Assembly (NCBI RefSeq): GCF_900117455.1
Contig: NZ_FPHO01000003.1
Location: 2,198,501-2,262,500, forward strand
Length of the DNA: 64,000 bases
Source of the DNA: Hyphomicrobium sp. CS1GBMeth3
Lineage (GTDB): Bacteria > Pseudomonadota > Alphaproteobacteria > Rhizobiales > Hyphomicrobiaceae
Reading direction: 5' to 3'
A program made the position numbers and the translations under genes. The stretch's first letter is position 1; every line of letters begins with the position of its first letter. The notes beneath the pieces were generated by a model. The model searched no databases and had not been told where the DNA came from. It was given only the letters and a program-made list of their open reading frames with translations. Shown piece by piece: positions 1 to 8,738 of the stretch.

Positions 1-1007
1 GGCGCCGCTTTGTCGGTCGGTAGGATGCGCGGGGCCTCTTTCAGGAACCGATCCTGCGAGACCTTGCGGATGCGGTCGTAGTAGGAGCCGTGCGCCGGCA
101 GCTCGCCATCCACCGCGCATTTTGAGCATTTGACCAGCGGCACGCCGTACTCTTTCAGCACCGCGGCGATCTTGTCCCTGGTGCGGGTCAGCGACCAGTC
201 GAGCATGTATTTCAGCATCACCTGGTTGCGCTGCATGCCGATCGCCAGCTCGAATTCCATCGGAACCTCGTTCTCCCAGAGGTTCACGGGTTGGATCACG
301 ATCGGTTCGTTGCGTTGCGTCTTGAGCCAGCCGGCGAACGGACCCCAGACGCCGGCTACGTCGAGATCGCCGTCGATGACCTTCTGCACCTGCTGCCAGG
401 GCTGATGCTTCGGCTGTAGGTCCGTGTCGTAGGCGATGATGTGGAGGTCGAGGTTCTTGTGGCCGCGCCGCTCGAGCGCTTCGCGCAGTCCGGAATGCTG
501 GAAGACGCCGATGCGAAGATCCTTGAGAACGGGATCGTCGAGGCTCTCGATCTTGGGGTTCTTGTCCGCGCGATAGGCGAAAACGTAGGTCGTGCTGTAA
601 AGCGGATCCGTCGTCAGCAGGTCCTGCAATGCGACCGGCATGTCCATCAGGATATCGCACTCGTCGTTCTGGAATGTCTCGCGCGTCAACCCGCGCTCGT
701 GATAGGGGCGCCAGAAGAAGCTTGCGTGCGTGCCGAGATCCTCGGCGAGGATCTTCGCGATCTTGTTCTGATAGCCTTCTTGCGTGTTGGACGAGAGCGG
801 CATGTTGCCGGGATCGGCGCAGACGCGTAGAGGGCTGTTGAGCTTCATGTTGCGCGCATCCTGGCGCGCTTTCGTGTGCTCTGTTGCGGTCAGCTCGTCG
901 AAGGTCTTGTTCTTCGTATAGGAGCGCAGGTTGTCCGCTGCGACGAGGCCTTCGGAAGGCGCCGTGACGAGCAAAGCGAACAGCAGGGTGTGCGACAGCT
1001 TCCTCAC
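1..1007 (-). CDS. xoxJ: XoxJ/MxaJ-like periplasmic solute-binding protein of the methanol dehydrogenase system (partial, runs off left edge)
   Basis: At least 335 residues are visible and no stop is reached before the window edge. Translation starts at a GTG (1007-1005) that is the first possible start after an in-frame TGA, and it is followed by a signal peptide (about residues 1-23, ending near a VAA site). The mature part reads like the MxaJ/XoxJ family, periplasmic proteins with an ABC-transporter binding-protein fold that accompany PQQ methanol dehydrogenases and are thought to help activate them; it has the family-like CADPGNMPLSS stretch near residue 65. The gene follows xoxF on the same strand, 177 bases downstream, with a strong hairpin between them. 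The usual cytochrome gene xoxG is not between the two. A late Cys pair (CSKC) lies near residue 295. Family assignment is confident; the exact role is inferred from context. Confidence 0.8.
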   Translation of the reverse strand, partial: MRKLSHTLLFALLVTAPSEGLVAADNLRSYTKNKTFDELTATEHTKARQDARNMKLNSPLRVCADPGNMPLSSNTQEGYQNKIAKILAEDLGTHASFFWRPYHERGLTRETFQNDECDILMDMPVALQDLLTTDPLYSTTYVFAYRADKNPKIESLDDPVLKDLRIGVFQHSGLREALERRGHKNLDLHIIAYDTDLQPKHQPWQQVQKVIDGDLDVAGVWGPFAGWLKTQRNEPIVIQPVNLWENEVPMEFELAIGMQRNQVMLKYMLDWSLTRTRDKIAAVLKEYGVPLVKCSKCAVDGELPAHGSYYDRIRKVSQDRFLKEAPRILPTDKAA

Positions 1008-1137
1008 GCTTCACCTATTTACGTTATAATGTTGCTTTTATATGCGGCGCGTCGTCCCCGCAAGTCCGTGACGTCCCTCGGGACGATCACGGGGCGATCA
1101 CAGTTTCGCGCGCAAATCCAGGCTCGTACGACAGCAA

Positions 1138-1167
1138 GACGCCCGGTGTCGCAAGACACCGGGCGTC
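1138..1167 (-). terminator. Strong hairpin between xoxF and xoxJ
   Basis: A perfect 13-bp stem (1138-1150 with 1155-1167) closes a GCAA tetraloop 18 bases after the xoxF stop. The minus-strand sequence after the stem has only a few T residues, so it may be a weak terminator or a 3' stabiliser that lowers xoxJ expression relative to xoxF rather than a full stop. Confidence 0.65.
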
Positions 1168-1184
1168 CACCAGTCACGTTACGA

Positions 1185-3074
1185 TCACTCCCCGAGTGCG
1201 AAGGTGTAGAGCTCGCCGCCCTGCGGGATCTTGTCGAGCCCGGTGGCCTTCGCCATCGCGGTGGCACCGATCGCGCCGAACTTATCGTTCATGTCGAGAC
1301 CAGCGGTGACGGGGATGCCGATCCAGCCACCCAGACCCGAGAAGATCGAGACATATTGTTTGCCCTTGATCTTGTAGGTGATCGGGTTGCCGATGATGCC
1401 GGAGCCCAGCTTCTTCTGCCACAGCACCTTGCCCGTGTTGCGGTCGACGGCGCGGAAGTGTCCGCTCTTCGAGCCGTAGAACATCAGGCCGCCGTCGGTG
1501 ACCATGGTGCCCGACCAGTTCGGGTAGGGATCGGGGATCTCCCAATCGGCCTTGCCTGTCACGACGTCGAACTTCTTGATCTTGCCGGAGATGCCAGGCT
1601 TCTCGGGATACATGTACACGTTGGCGAACACGTAAACCGTGCCCTGCTGCGTGTGGGTGCGCTCCTGAGGCTCGTCTTCCATGCACCAGTTGTTGGTGGG
1701 GCAGTAGAACTTGTTCGGCTCCTTGGGATCGACCGAGCAGGGCTGCTGGTCCTTGCCACCCATGGCGGAGGGGCAAGCAGCGACGTTACGGCCGACCTCG
1801 AAGGGCGAGTGCTCGTAAACCTTGATCGGACGGCCGGTCTTGAGATCGACCTTCTCGGCCCAGTCGACGGTCACGAACTTGTTGGCGCGCAGAAGCGTGC
1901 CGTCGACGCGATCGAGAACGTAGGCGAAGCCGTTGCGGTCGAAGTGGACGAGCGCTTTGTGCTTCTTGCCATCGACGTCGAGGTTGTCGACGAGGATGTT
2001 CTCGTTCACGCCATCATAGTCCCACTGGTCGAAGGGCGTCATCTGGTAAGCCCAGACCGTCTCGCCAGTGTCCACTTTGCGGGCGAAGATGGTCATCGAC
2101 CACTTATTATCCCACTTGCCGGTGTTGCACTCGTCGTGAGTCTTGTCGCCGCAACGATAGCTGGGGCTCCAGTGACCGGGGTTACCGGTTGACCAATAGA
2201 CGAGCTTGAGTTCGGGGTCATAGCTGCCCCAGGCCCAATAGGCGCCGCCGCCGATCTTCCACTCGCCGCCGTTGGTGTCCGGGTACGAGGTGATACCGAT
2301 GTCGGTGCCCGCCGTGCCGTAGTGCGGGTTCGCTTTGTTGGTATCGGGCGTTAGGCAGACGTCCTTGTCGGAACCGGTCGAGTGGCACTTCCACACTTCC
2401 TTGCCGGTTTCGATGTCGTACGCAGTGAGGCGTCCGCGAGCTGCGAACTCGTCGCCGCCGAAGCCGGCAATGACGAGGTTCTCGGCAACCAGCGTCGGAC
2501 CGGTGATGGTCTCGCCATGCTCCGGATAGGCGTGCTTGACGACCCACTTCTCGGCGCCAGTGGTAGCGTCGAGAGCGATCACGAAGCCGTCGAGCGTATG
2601 GTAGATCACCTTGCCGGCAGCGTAGTTGACGCCGCGGTGAACGGTGTCGCAGCAGGCGCGCGGCACGGCCGACTCGTCACGGTCGGTTTTCTTGACGTAG
2701 TTCCAAACCTGCACCGGGTTGTCGGGATCCGAGAGATCCAGGGCTTGCAGGATGTTGCACTGGGCCATGTTGGGGCAGCCCGATGAGAAGTACATCATCG
2801 GCTTGCCGTCATGCTCGACGACAACCGGCTGACCCTCGTGGCCGCGCAGCGCACCGGTCGACTGCGACCAGACGAAGCCCAGCTTCGAGACGTTCTCGGT
2901 ATTGATGTCCTTGAGCGTCGAATGGCGCGTCAACTTGTTGTCGCGGCCCGGCGCGGGCCACAGATTTTCGTTTTTGGCGTTTTTCTCGATCTCGGCATTG
3001 GCGAGCACGGGCCCGCTCATGCCGATCAGGGCGGCCATTACGCCGCCCGCTACAAAGGCTAACCTCTGTTTCAT
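1185..3074 (-). CDS. xoxF: Lanthanide-dependent PQQ methanol dehydrogenase XoxF
   Basis: This is a periplasmic quinoprotein that oxidises methanol (to formaldehyde or formate) and passes electrons to a c-type cytochrome. The 629-residue product starts at ATG 3074 behind a good AGGAGAGGAA ribosome site and has a signal peptide ending ANA near residue 27. An upstream extension is open but lacks these signals. Family landmarks are the vicinal Cys141-Cys142 pair, Glu209, Asn298, and the Asp352-Tyr353-Asp354 motif; the second Asp is the XoxF hallmark that coordinates lanthanide, replaced by Ala in calcium MxaF. Repeated Trp-docking beta-propeller sequences run through the length. It is followed by xoxJ and preceded by moxX, moxY and an FGE-fold gene on the same strand. 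Clade within XoxF is not certain; an XoxF3-like assignment is my guess from the long Cys-containing insert near residue 310. Confidence 0.95.
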   Translation of the reverse strand: MKQRLAFVAGGVMAALIGMSGPVLANAEIEKNAKNENLWPAPGRDNKLTRHSTLKDINTENVSKLGFVWSQSTGALRGHEGQPVVVEHDGKPMMYFSSGCPNMAQCNILQALDLSDPDNPVQVWNYVKKTDRDESAVPRACCDTVHRGVNYAAGKVIYHTLDGFVIALDATTGAEKWVVKHAYPEHGETITGPTLVAENLVIAGFGGDEFAARGRLTAYDIETGKEVWKCHSTGSDKDVCLTPDTNKANPHYGTAGTDIGITSYPDTNGGEWKIGGGAYWAWGSYDPELKLVYWSTGNPGHWSPSYRCGDKTHDECNTGKWDNKWSMTIFARKVDTGETVWAYQMTPFDQWDYDGVNENILVDNLDVDGKKHKALVHFDRNGFAYVLDRVDGTLLRANKFVTVDWAEKVDLKTGRPIKVYEHSPFEVGRNVAACPSAMGGKDQQPCSVDPKEPNKFYCPTNNWCMEDEPQERTHTQQGTVYVFANVYMYPEKPGISGKIKKFDVVTGKADWEIPDPYPNWSGTMVTDGGLMFYGSKSGHFRAVDRNTGKVLWQKKLGSGIIGNPITYKIKGKQYVSIFSGLGGWIGIPVTAGLDMNDKFGAIGATAMAKATGLDKIPQGGELYTFALGE

Positions 3075-3534
3075 CGCGTTTCCTCTCCTGGCTTGTGCGG
3101 GTTTCGAGGGCGACTCTCCACACGGCGCCTTTTTGAAACCCACGTCATCTCATTTGTCGGGCTTGCCCAAAAACGAGATCTCTCGCTGCGCAAAACCGCA
3201 TCAGCAGCTGAAAAAGCCGCGATCGTTTTTGCGCATTCAAACTGTCAACTAGGCTGTGCTGACCTCCATCAGTATGGAGCGATGGACGCTTTTCAGAGAG
3301 AGCTGGGCGCCGGGAGAACCCAAGGAGGAGAGCGGCTTTCACGGCGCCCCAGCCATCCTGCAAGCAGCGGGACCTTAGGCAACACGAATGACTTCCACTA
3401 TGGGATTACCTCCCGATGTGGATTGCCAACATTCCCGATCACGCAGTCGTGATCCCCTCCCGGATTGACGGGAATAATACCTGGGATTTCAAGGCTTGAT
3501 GAGAAAATGCGAATGCGGAGAAAACAGCCCAAAA
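3075..3534. other. 460-base intergenic region upstream of xoxF
   Basis: This stretch separates moxX from xoxF and must hold the xoxF promoter and leader. I see no convincing small gene: the open frames here lack ribosome sites and recognisable motifs. It contains the inverted TGCGCAAAA pair (3187-3235) and a short hairpin (7-bp arms, 3437-3443 and 3448-3454) about 80 bases after the moxX stop that could end the moxX transcript. Confidence 0.6.
3187..3235 (-). promoter_or_regulatory. Inverted TGCGCAAAA repeat upstream of xoxF
   Basis: TGCGCAAAA at 3187-3195 is matched exactly by TTTTGCGCA at 3227-3235, 31 bases apart, lying 113-161 bases before the xoxF start codon. The spacing puts the two half-sites on about the same helix face four turns apart. 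It is a candidate binding site for MoxX, encoded next door; the link is inference. Confidence 0.4.
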
Positions 3535-4152
3535 CTAATTGCGGCGGTTTTCTATGGAAAAGCGGATGAGATCCGACGTGCGTGGCAAATCCAGCTTTTC
3601 CTTGATGCGCCCGCAGGAGTTCGCAACTGTCTTGTAGGCGATGCCGATGGCCTCCGCGATCCCCTGCAGGCTTTTGCCTTCGCCGAGCATGCGCAGGATC
3701 TCTATCTCGCGGTTGGTGAGCTTGCGCAGGGGATCCTCGGAACGCACGCTGCTCATGACGAGCTCGCCCGCCATGCTGCTGTCGAGGTAGCGCTGCCCTT
3801 CGGCGACGCGCTGCACGGCTGTCAGCAGCTCCTCGCTGCCCGCACTCTTGCAGACATAGCCGTAAGCGCCGGCCTTGAGCGCCCGGTTGGCGTAGATCGG
3901 CTCGGAATGCATGCTGAACATCAAGATCCGGATCGAGGGACTCTCGATGCGCAGGCGTCTCAGAAGCTCGAGCCCGCTCGCCCCCTCGAGGTTGATATCC
4001 AGGATGACGACGTCGGGGGTTTCCTTGCGCGCCAGCGCCAGCGCCTCGTGTGCGGTGGCCGCTTCGAGCAAGGTGGCGTTCGGCAGCGTCGACAGGAGAC
4101 GCTGGACGCCCTGGCGAACGACGGCGTGATCGTCGATGACAAGAACCTTCAT
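3535..4152 (-). CDS. moxX: LuxR/NarL-family response regulator MoxX (MxaX-like)
   Basis: The 205-residue protein is a cytoplasmic DNA-binding response regulator. The receiver domain (residues 1-120) has the acidic pair Asp7-Asp8, the phosphoacceptor Asp52 and the conserved Lys in YVCKS near residue 102. The C-terminal part (about 140-200) is a LuxR-type helix-turn-helix beginning LTNREIEIL. Its ATG overlaps the moxY stop as ATGA, so the two are translationally coupled. By analogy with the MoxYX pair that controls methanol dehydrogenase in Paracoccus, it is expected to activate xoxF, which lies directly downstream after a long promoter region. That target is inference from position. Confidence 0.85.
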   Translation of the reverse strand: MKVLVIDDHAVVRQGVQRLLSTLPNATLLEAATAHEALALARKETPDVVILDINLEGASGLELLRRLRIESPSIRILMFSMHSEPIYANRALKAGAYGYVCKSAGSEELLTAVQRVAEGQRYLDSSMAGELVMSSVRSEDPLRKLTNREIEILRMLGEGKSLQGIAEAIGIAYKTVANSCGRIKEKLDLPRTSDLIRFSIENRRN

Positions 4153-5576
4153 GCGCTGTCCCCCGCATCGGCGGATCCGTCGAATGCCGCATAACTTTCC
4201 CGTATCGGCAGCCGCACGTCCACAGACACTCCTGCCTTATCATCCCGATTGGTAATATCAACCGTCCCGCCGAGCGCCGTCACGCGCTCGCGCATGGCGA
4301 CGAGGCCGAAGCCGCTGGACAGGCTCGCAGGCTCGAGGCCGCCGCCGTCGTCGCGCACGACGACGCGCACGTCGTCGTCCTCGTCACGCGTCACCGCGAC
4401 GTCGATCTCGGTTGGGTTTCCATGCTTGAAGGCGTTGCTGATCGCTTCCCGCACGATGCCGTGGATCACGGCGTCGAGCTTCTGGCCGCAACTGCGATCC
4501 GTGACATCCACGTCGAAGCTGACGTCGGGATTGCGCAGCTGCCAGGATGCGACCAGCGTCTCGATGGCGTTGGCAAGCCCGAGCTCGAGGTGCACGGCGG
4601 GACGCAAGCGCCCGAGGATCGACTTCACGTGCTTTTTCATGTGCGCCACGGCTTCGCGGATCGCGTCGGCGCGCGTCGCGACCACGGCCGGCTCCAGAGC
4701 CGTGCCGTCCGCCATTTGGCGGATGCTCGTCGCGTCCACATCGACGGCGAACAGGAACGGGCTCACCTCATCGTGCAGGTCGCGCGCGAGGTCTGCGCGC
4801 TCTTCTTCCTGCACGGTCGCGAGTTGCTCGTTGAGCTCGCGGTTGCGCCGCTCCAGTTGCCCGAGGCGCCCGGCCATCTCGTTGAAGCCGGTGCAAAGCT
4901 TGGCAAGCTCTGTCGGTCCGCTTTCCGTGACGCGCACCGAGTAGTCGCCGCCGCCGAGACGCTCGAAGGCCGCCGAGAGCGTCGGCAGCGGCGCGAGGGC
5001 CCGGCGCACGGTGATGTAAATCAGCGTCGAGACCAGCGCGAAGAAGATGGCGAGCGTCACCATGCTGCGCACGAAGTCGTCCCACACCTCGCCGACCTCT
5101 CCGCGCTGTTCGGCTTCGAGCTCGATCAGGCCGTAGGATTTGATGCCCTCCGGCAGCGGGATGCGGATCACCGTCGGCGGACGCGCGATGAGATTATAGA
5201 ACCACTCGGGCAGATCCTCGCCCGGTGCCGAAAAGCTCGAGATGCGCGCCCCGATCGGTTCCGGCTCCACCAGTGACGCCCTGACGTGGCGGTTGCCATC
5301 GAACACGCGCACGAGGCGCACGAGCGCGAGGCGCGGATCGTCGTCGTGCGCCACCTCCTGCACCACCTTGCGGACGGTCTTTTCCGCGAGCGACAGCGCC
5401 GCCCCGACCTCTGTCTCGACCTTCGTTGCCGCCTGCCAGTACGTGAGAAGCGCGCTCAGCAGCAGGCTGAGCAGCAGTACGATGGCTATGTTGCGGATGA
5501 TGGTCGCGCTCAAGGATTCGGATTTTCTCGGTCCGAATGGGTTGGCGAAGTCAGTGAGGGTGCGCACGAGAGGCAT
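4149..5576 (-). CDS. moxY: Membrane sensor histidine kinase MoxY (MxaY-like)
   Basis: This inner-membrane kinase (475 residues from ATG 5576) has a first membrane helix at about residues 27-47, a periplasmic segment of about 120 residues resembling the LapD/MoxY N-terminal domain, a second helix near 170-191, a HAMP linker, and a HisKA_3 dimerisation domain with the phosphorylatable His268 in LARDLHDE. The ATPase domain follows, with N-box EAISNAFKHG and a glycine-rich DDGGG motif. An in-frame TTG at 5597 would overlap the preceding gene's stop; I prefer the ATG. It lies between the FGE-fold gene (17 bases away) and moxX (4-base overlap), so the three form one operon. It is expected to sense a periplasmic signal of methanol or metal state and phosphorylate MoxX. 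Confidence 0.85.
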   Translation of the reverse strand: MPLVRTLTDFANPFGPRKSESLSATIIRNIAIVLLLSLLLSALLTYWQAATKVETEVGAALSLAEKTVRKVVQEVAHDDDPRLALVRLVRVFDGNRHVRASLVEPEPIGARISSFSAPGEDLPEWFYNLIARPPTVIRIPLPEGIKSYGLIELEAEQRGEVGEVWDDFVRSMVTLAIFFALVSTLIYITVRRALAPLPTLSAAFERLGGGDYSVRVTESGPTELAKLCTGFNEMAGRLGQLERRNRELNEQLATVQEEERADLARDLHDEVSPFLFAVDVDATSIRQMADGTALEPAVVATRADAIREAVAHMKKHVKSILGRLRPAVHLELGLANAIETLVASWQLRNPDVSFDVDVTDRSCGQKLDAVIHGIVREAISNAFKHGNPTEIDVAVTRDEDDDVRVVVRDDGGGLEPASLSSGFGLVAMRERVTALGGTVDITNRDDKAGVSVDVRLPIRESYAAFDGSADAGDSA

Positions 5577-5593
5577 GGTGATCCCGATCCGGC

Positions 5594-6685
5594 TCAAAGC
5601 CCGAGATCGCGGGCAACGCGGAATCCGACGCTAAAGTTGCGGAAATCCGGAACGTTGCGCACGCGCATGGCTGACCGCATGGCTTTCGGCGGGAAGAACG
5701 ACGAGCCCCCGCGCAGGCTCCGCACACCGCGCGCCGGCGGGCGATCGCCGACGGCAGGGCAATCGTCCGCGAAGCGTGGCGAGCCGTCTTTCGGGCCCGA
5801 TGCATAGTCTTCGCAATAGAAGTCCGCGACCCACTCCCACACGTTGCCGTGCACGTTGTGAAGACCCCAGCGATTGGCGGGAAACGCGCCGGCCGGCGCC
5901 GGAGACTTGTTGTCCCATTGGCTGCCGCATCCCGTGCAGGCCGCACGTACGACGCCGTCGTCCGGCAGCGTGTCGCCCCACCAGAAGGCGGTTTTGCTGC
6001 CGGCGCGCGCGGCGAACTCCCATTCGGCTTCCGAGGGCAGGCGATAGCCGTGCCCGGTTTTTTCTGCGAGCCAGCGCGCATATGCGGTGGCATCGACATG
6101 GCTCACGCCGACGATCGGCTGATCGGCGCCGGTCACCGCATCGCCCAGGTTGCGATAATAGCGGCTGGATCCGGTCTCGATGTGGTGGCGACCGTCGGGT
6201 TCGAGCCACTCGGGCGGCTTGCATCCGCCTGTCGCGACACACGCTTTGTACTCGGCGACCGTCACCGGCCGCGTTCCGATCGCGAACGGGCGCAGGGTAA
6301 CCTCGGTCAGTATCTCATCGCCGCCGCGGTCGGCTTCGGTCTCGGGTGATCCGATGGCAAATCCCGTGGGCGACGCCGGCACTACGACCAACAGCGGACA
6401 TCCATCTGCCGGGGCGCAATCTGCAAAAGGCTTCCCGCCGCCGGTGATGCGAGAGTCAACGTCCCCACCGACGCGCAGCGTCACGAGAGCCAACCCCAAC
6501 CTGGCCGCACGCTCGGCCACGGCGTCCTTGGCAAGCGGATCGCGATCGAGGAGCGCCTGCAGCTGCGGGCCATCCGTCGCGGCGTCCGCCGCGCTCGGAT
6601 TTGCAGACACCTCGGTCGCCGGGGGGACCGCGAGGGAAAGGCTAAGTGCCCAGAAAAGAGGGGTGAGTTTGTGTCTGCGCATCAT
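5594..6685 (-). CDS. Secreted formylglycine-generating-enzyme (SUMF1) fold protein lacking the catalytic cysteines
   Basis: The 363-residue product starts at ATG 6685 and has a signal peptide of about 30 residues, so it acts in the periplasm. From about residue 105 it has the FGE/SUMF1 fold: GFAIGSP near the start of the domain, RLPSEAEWEFAAR in the middle, GNVWEWVADFY and the closing GFRVARD. True FGEs use two cysteines in the loop just before the end of the domain; here that region reads SSFFPPKAMRSAMR with no cysteine, so oxidation of sulfatases is unlikely. Six other cysteines could form disulfides. It is the first gene of an operon with moxY and moxX, 17 bases before moxY, and sits beneath a perfect palindrome. 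I infer a ligand-binding or accessory role in sensing for MoxY, or in dehydrogenase assembly. Confidence 0.8.
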   Translation of the reverse strand: MMRRHKLTPLFWALSLSLAVPPATEVSANPSAADAATDGPQLQALLDRDPLAKDAVAERAARLGLALVTLRVGGDVDSRITGGGKPFADCAPADGCPLLVVVPASPTGFAIGSPETEADRGGDEILTEVTLRPFAIGTRPVTVAEYKACVATGGCKPPEWLEPDGRHHIETGSSRYYRNLGDAVTGADQPIVGVSHVDATAYARWLAEKTGHGYRLPSEAEWEFAARAGSKTAFWWGDTLPDDGVVRAACTGCGSQWDNKSPAPAGAFPANRWGLHNVHGNVWEWVADFYCEDYASGPKDGSPRFADDCPAVGDRPPARGVRSLRGGSSFFPPKAMRSAMRVRNVPDFRNFSVGFRVARDLGL

Positions 6686-6694
6686 GGAAAGTTT

Positions 6695-6715
6695 CAATGT
6701 AACAAGGTTACATTG
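6695..6715 (-). promoter_or_regulatory. Perfect palindromic operator in front of the FGE-fold/moxYX operon
   Basis: CAATGTAAC (6695-6703) and GTTACATTG (6707-6715) are perfect inverted 9-mers around a 3-base centre. The site ends 9 bases before the ATG at 6685, so a bound repressor would block the promoter or early transcription. No TetR- or GntR-type regulator is adjacent; the binder is unknown. Confidence 0.6.
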
Positions 6716-7365
6716 TCCTAATGGTCCAAAATGTCGCAGAGCGCAAGCGGAAGTCGCTGCGCGCGTTAATGCGCGTGCGATCTCGCTTTGAAGGATGCGT
6801 GAAGGTGCGGGTATGGAGCTTGCGTCGCCGGAGCGCTTCGATCGTCAGAAGCGCGATGGCGCGAAGTTGATCACGACAGAGGCACGCGCAATCATCGGTA
6901 TCCTGAAAATGCAAAGAGCAAGGCAGAGGTGCCTTGCTCTTTCCACTTGGCTCGTGATGGCGACGCTTGTCGCGCCGTCTGCTCTATTGCGGCTCGAAGA
7001 TTCCGGAACAGAGCCCCGGTTCTACGGCCATTTTCTCCCTAGACCTGGGCCCCGAGCCACTTGGATGTCATTGGCTTCGTCCCTGTCACGTGAACGAGCG
7101 CACCATAGCCGAACGGCGGCGCTATGTCACGGGGCCTGAGAGAAAAAAACGCAGGTGCCCAATACCGATGCAACCGCCGGCTCTCGGGTCGGCACTATGA
7201 CGTTTCGACGACGGATCGTTTCGCAGTGCGCCAACCGCGATGCTTGATTGCTCTGGCCTGCAATCCTGGCTATTCACGCCTGCGGCGCATTCCCCGAGCC
7301 GCGGGCGAGAGGGGCGTCCGTCTGCCCATGAATATTTCGGCGCTGCAACATAAGAATATCGCCAA
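6716..7365. other. 650-base intergenic region between the moxYX operon and proS
   Basis: No protein gene is convincing here. The longest frame (6795-7139, plus) has no family features and runs through the hairpin at 6913. The region holds a strong terminator-like hairpin and must include the promoter of proS. A small RNA ending or starting at the hairpin is possible. Confidence 0.5.
6913..6942. terminator. Bidirectional intrinsic terminator with no obvious gene
   Basis: A perfect 13-bp stem (6913-6925 with 6930-6942) closes a GAGG loop. Its base is AAA on the left and TTT on the right, so it could end transcripts from either side. No adjacent coding gene explains it. Confidence 0.65.
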
Positions 7366-8712
7366 ATGCATCTTTCCCGCTTTTTTCTGCCGGTCCTGCG
7401 CGAGACGCCCAAGGAAGCCGAGATCGTCTCGCACCAGCTGATGCTGCGCGCCGGCATGATCCGCCAGTCAGCGGCGGGCATCTACTCTTGGCTGCCGCTC
7501 GGTTTGAGGGTCTTGAAGAAGATCGAGGGCATTGTCCGCGATGAGCAGAACCGGGCCGGTGCCGTCGAGCTCCTGATGCCGACCATCCAGTCCGCCGACC
7601 TCTGGCGCGAAAGCGGCCGCTACGAGGCCTACGGCAAGGAGATGCTGCGCATCCAGGATCGCCACGAACGCGACGTGCTGTACGGGCCGACCGCCGAGGA
7701 GGTCATCACCACCATCGTCCGCGACAGCATCAAGAGCTACAAGGAGCTGCCGAAGAACCTCTACAACATCCAGTGGAAGTTCCGCGACGAGATCCGCCCC
7801 CGCTTCGGCGTCATGCGCGGACGCGAGTTCCTGATGAAGGACGCCTATTCCTTCGACCTCACGAAGGACGACGCCCGCGCCGCCTACCGGCGCATGTTCG
7901 TCGCTTACCTGCGCACCTTCGCGCGCCTCGGACTGCGCTCCGTGCCCATGCGCGCCGATACCGGCCCCATTGGCGGCGATCTCTCACACGAATTCATCAT
8001 CCTGGCCGAGACCGGCGAGAGCCAGGTCTTCTGCCACAAGGACCTGATCGAAGGAGAGATTCCGAGCCCGCATACCGATTTCTGGGGCGATCTGACCCCG
8101 ATCTTCGACACCTGGACGTCGCTCTACGCCGCGACCGAAGAGAAGCACGACCCGGCGCGCTTCGAGAGCGAGGTGCCGGAGGACAAGCGCGTTTCCGCGC
8201 GCGGCATAGAGGTCGGCCACATTTTCTACTTCGGCACCAAATATTCGGAGCCTATGGGATGCCGGGTCCAGGGCCCGGACGGTCAGCAGGTCACGCTCGA
8301 GATGGGGTCTTACGGTATAGGCGTATCGCGGCTCGTCGGCGCCATCATCGAGGCGAGCCATGACGACGCCGGCATCGTTTGGCCGGTGCCGGTGGCGCCG
8401 TTCGAGGTCGCGGTGGTAAATCTCAAGACTGGCGATGCGGCGACCGACAAGGCGGCCCTCGATATCAAGACGCGTCTCGAGGGCGCCGGCATCGAGGTGC
8501 TATACGACGACACTGATGATCGCGCAGGCGCCAAGTTTGCGACCATGGATCTGATCGGCATACCCTACCAGATCATCGTCGGCCCCAAGGGCGTCAAGGC
8601 AGGCGAAATCGAGACCAAGGACCGCAAGACGGGCGCGCGCGAAACGCTGCCGACGGAAGCGGGGATTGAGCGCATAATTTATCAGGTCGTCGATCAGCGC
8701 GTGCTGGCCTGA
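7366..8712 (+). CDS. proS: Prolyl-tRNA synthetase (short alphaproteobacterial form)
   Basis: This cytoplasmic class II aminoacyl-tRNA synthetase charges tRNA-Pro. At 448 residues it is the short bacterial form without the editing (INS) domain between motifs 2 and 3, as is usual in Alphaproteobacteria. The sequence opens with the family-typical [10 protein letters not shown] and [19 protein letters not shown], then motif 2 ([18 protein letters not shown]) near residue 140, and motif 3 around [10 protein letters not shown] near 315, with the anticodon-binding domain in the last 110 residues. There is no strong ribosome site before the ATG. It is followed by the lolC-lolD genes, a neighbourhood common in this group. 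Confidence 0.95.
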   Translation: MHLSRFFLPVLRETPKEAEIVSHQLMLRAGMIRQSAAGIYSWLPLGLRVLKKIEGIVRDEQNRAGAVELLMPTIQSADLWRESGRYEAYGKEMLRIQDRHERDVLYGPTAEEVITTIVRDSIKSYKELPKNLYNIQWKFRDEIRPRFGVMRGREFLMKDAYSFDLTKDDARAAYRRMFVAYLRTFARLGLRSVPMRADTGPIGGDLSHEFIILAETGESQVFCHKDLIEGEIPSPHTDFWGDLTPIFDTWTSLYAATEEKHDPARFESEVPEDKRVSARGIEVGHIFYFGTKYSEPMGCRVQGPDGQQVTLEMGSYGIGVSRLVGAIIEASHDDAGIVWPVPVAPFEVAVVNLKTGDAATDKAALDIKTRLEGAGIEVLYDDTDDRAGAKFATMDLIGIPYQIIVGPKGVKAGEIETKDRKTGARETLPTEAGIERIIYQVVDQRVLA

Positions 8713-8738
8713 GTACTCGGAAAGTGGAGGGGAGGCCG

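Noticed and set aside
876-2192. Long open frame (438 codons) antisense to xoxF
   Set aside because: It is a codon-bias shadow of xoxF in GC-rich DNA, with no start signal, no family features and low-complexity Val/Asp/Arg composition.
5594-6685. True formylglycine-generating enzyme activating a sulfatase
   Set aside because: The catalytic cysteine pair of the family is absent and no sulfatase gene is nearby.
6795-7139. 114-codon open frame in the region before proS
   Set aside because: It runs through a strong terminator hairpin, has no family resemblance and no good ribosome site.
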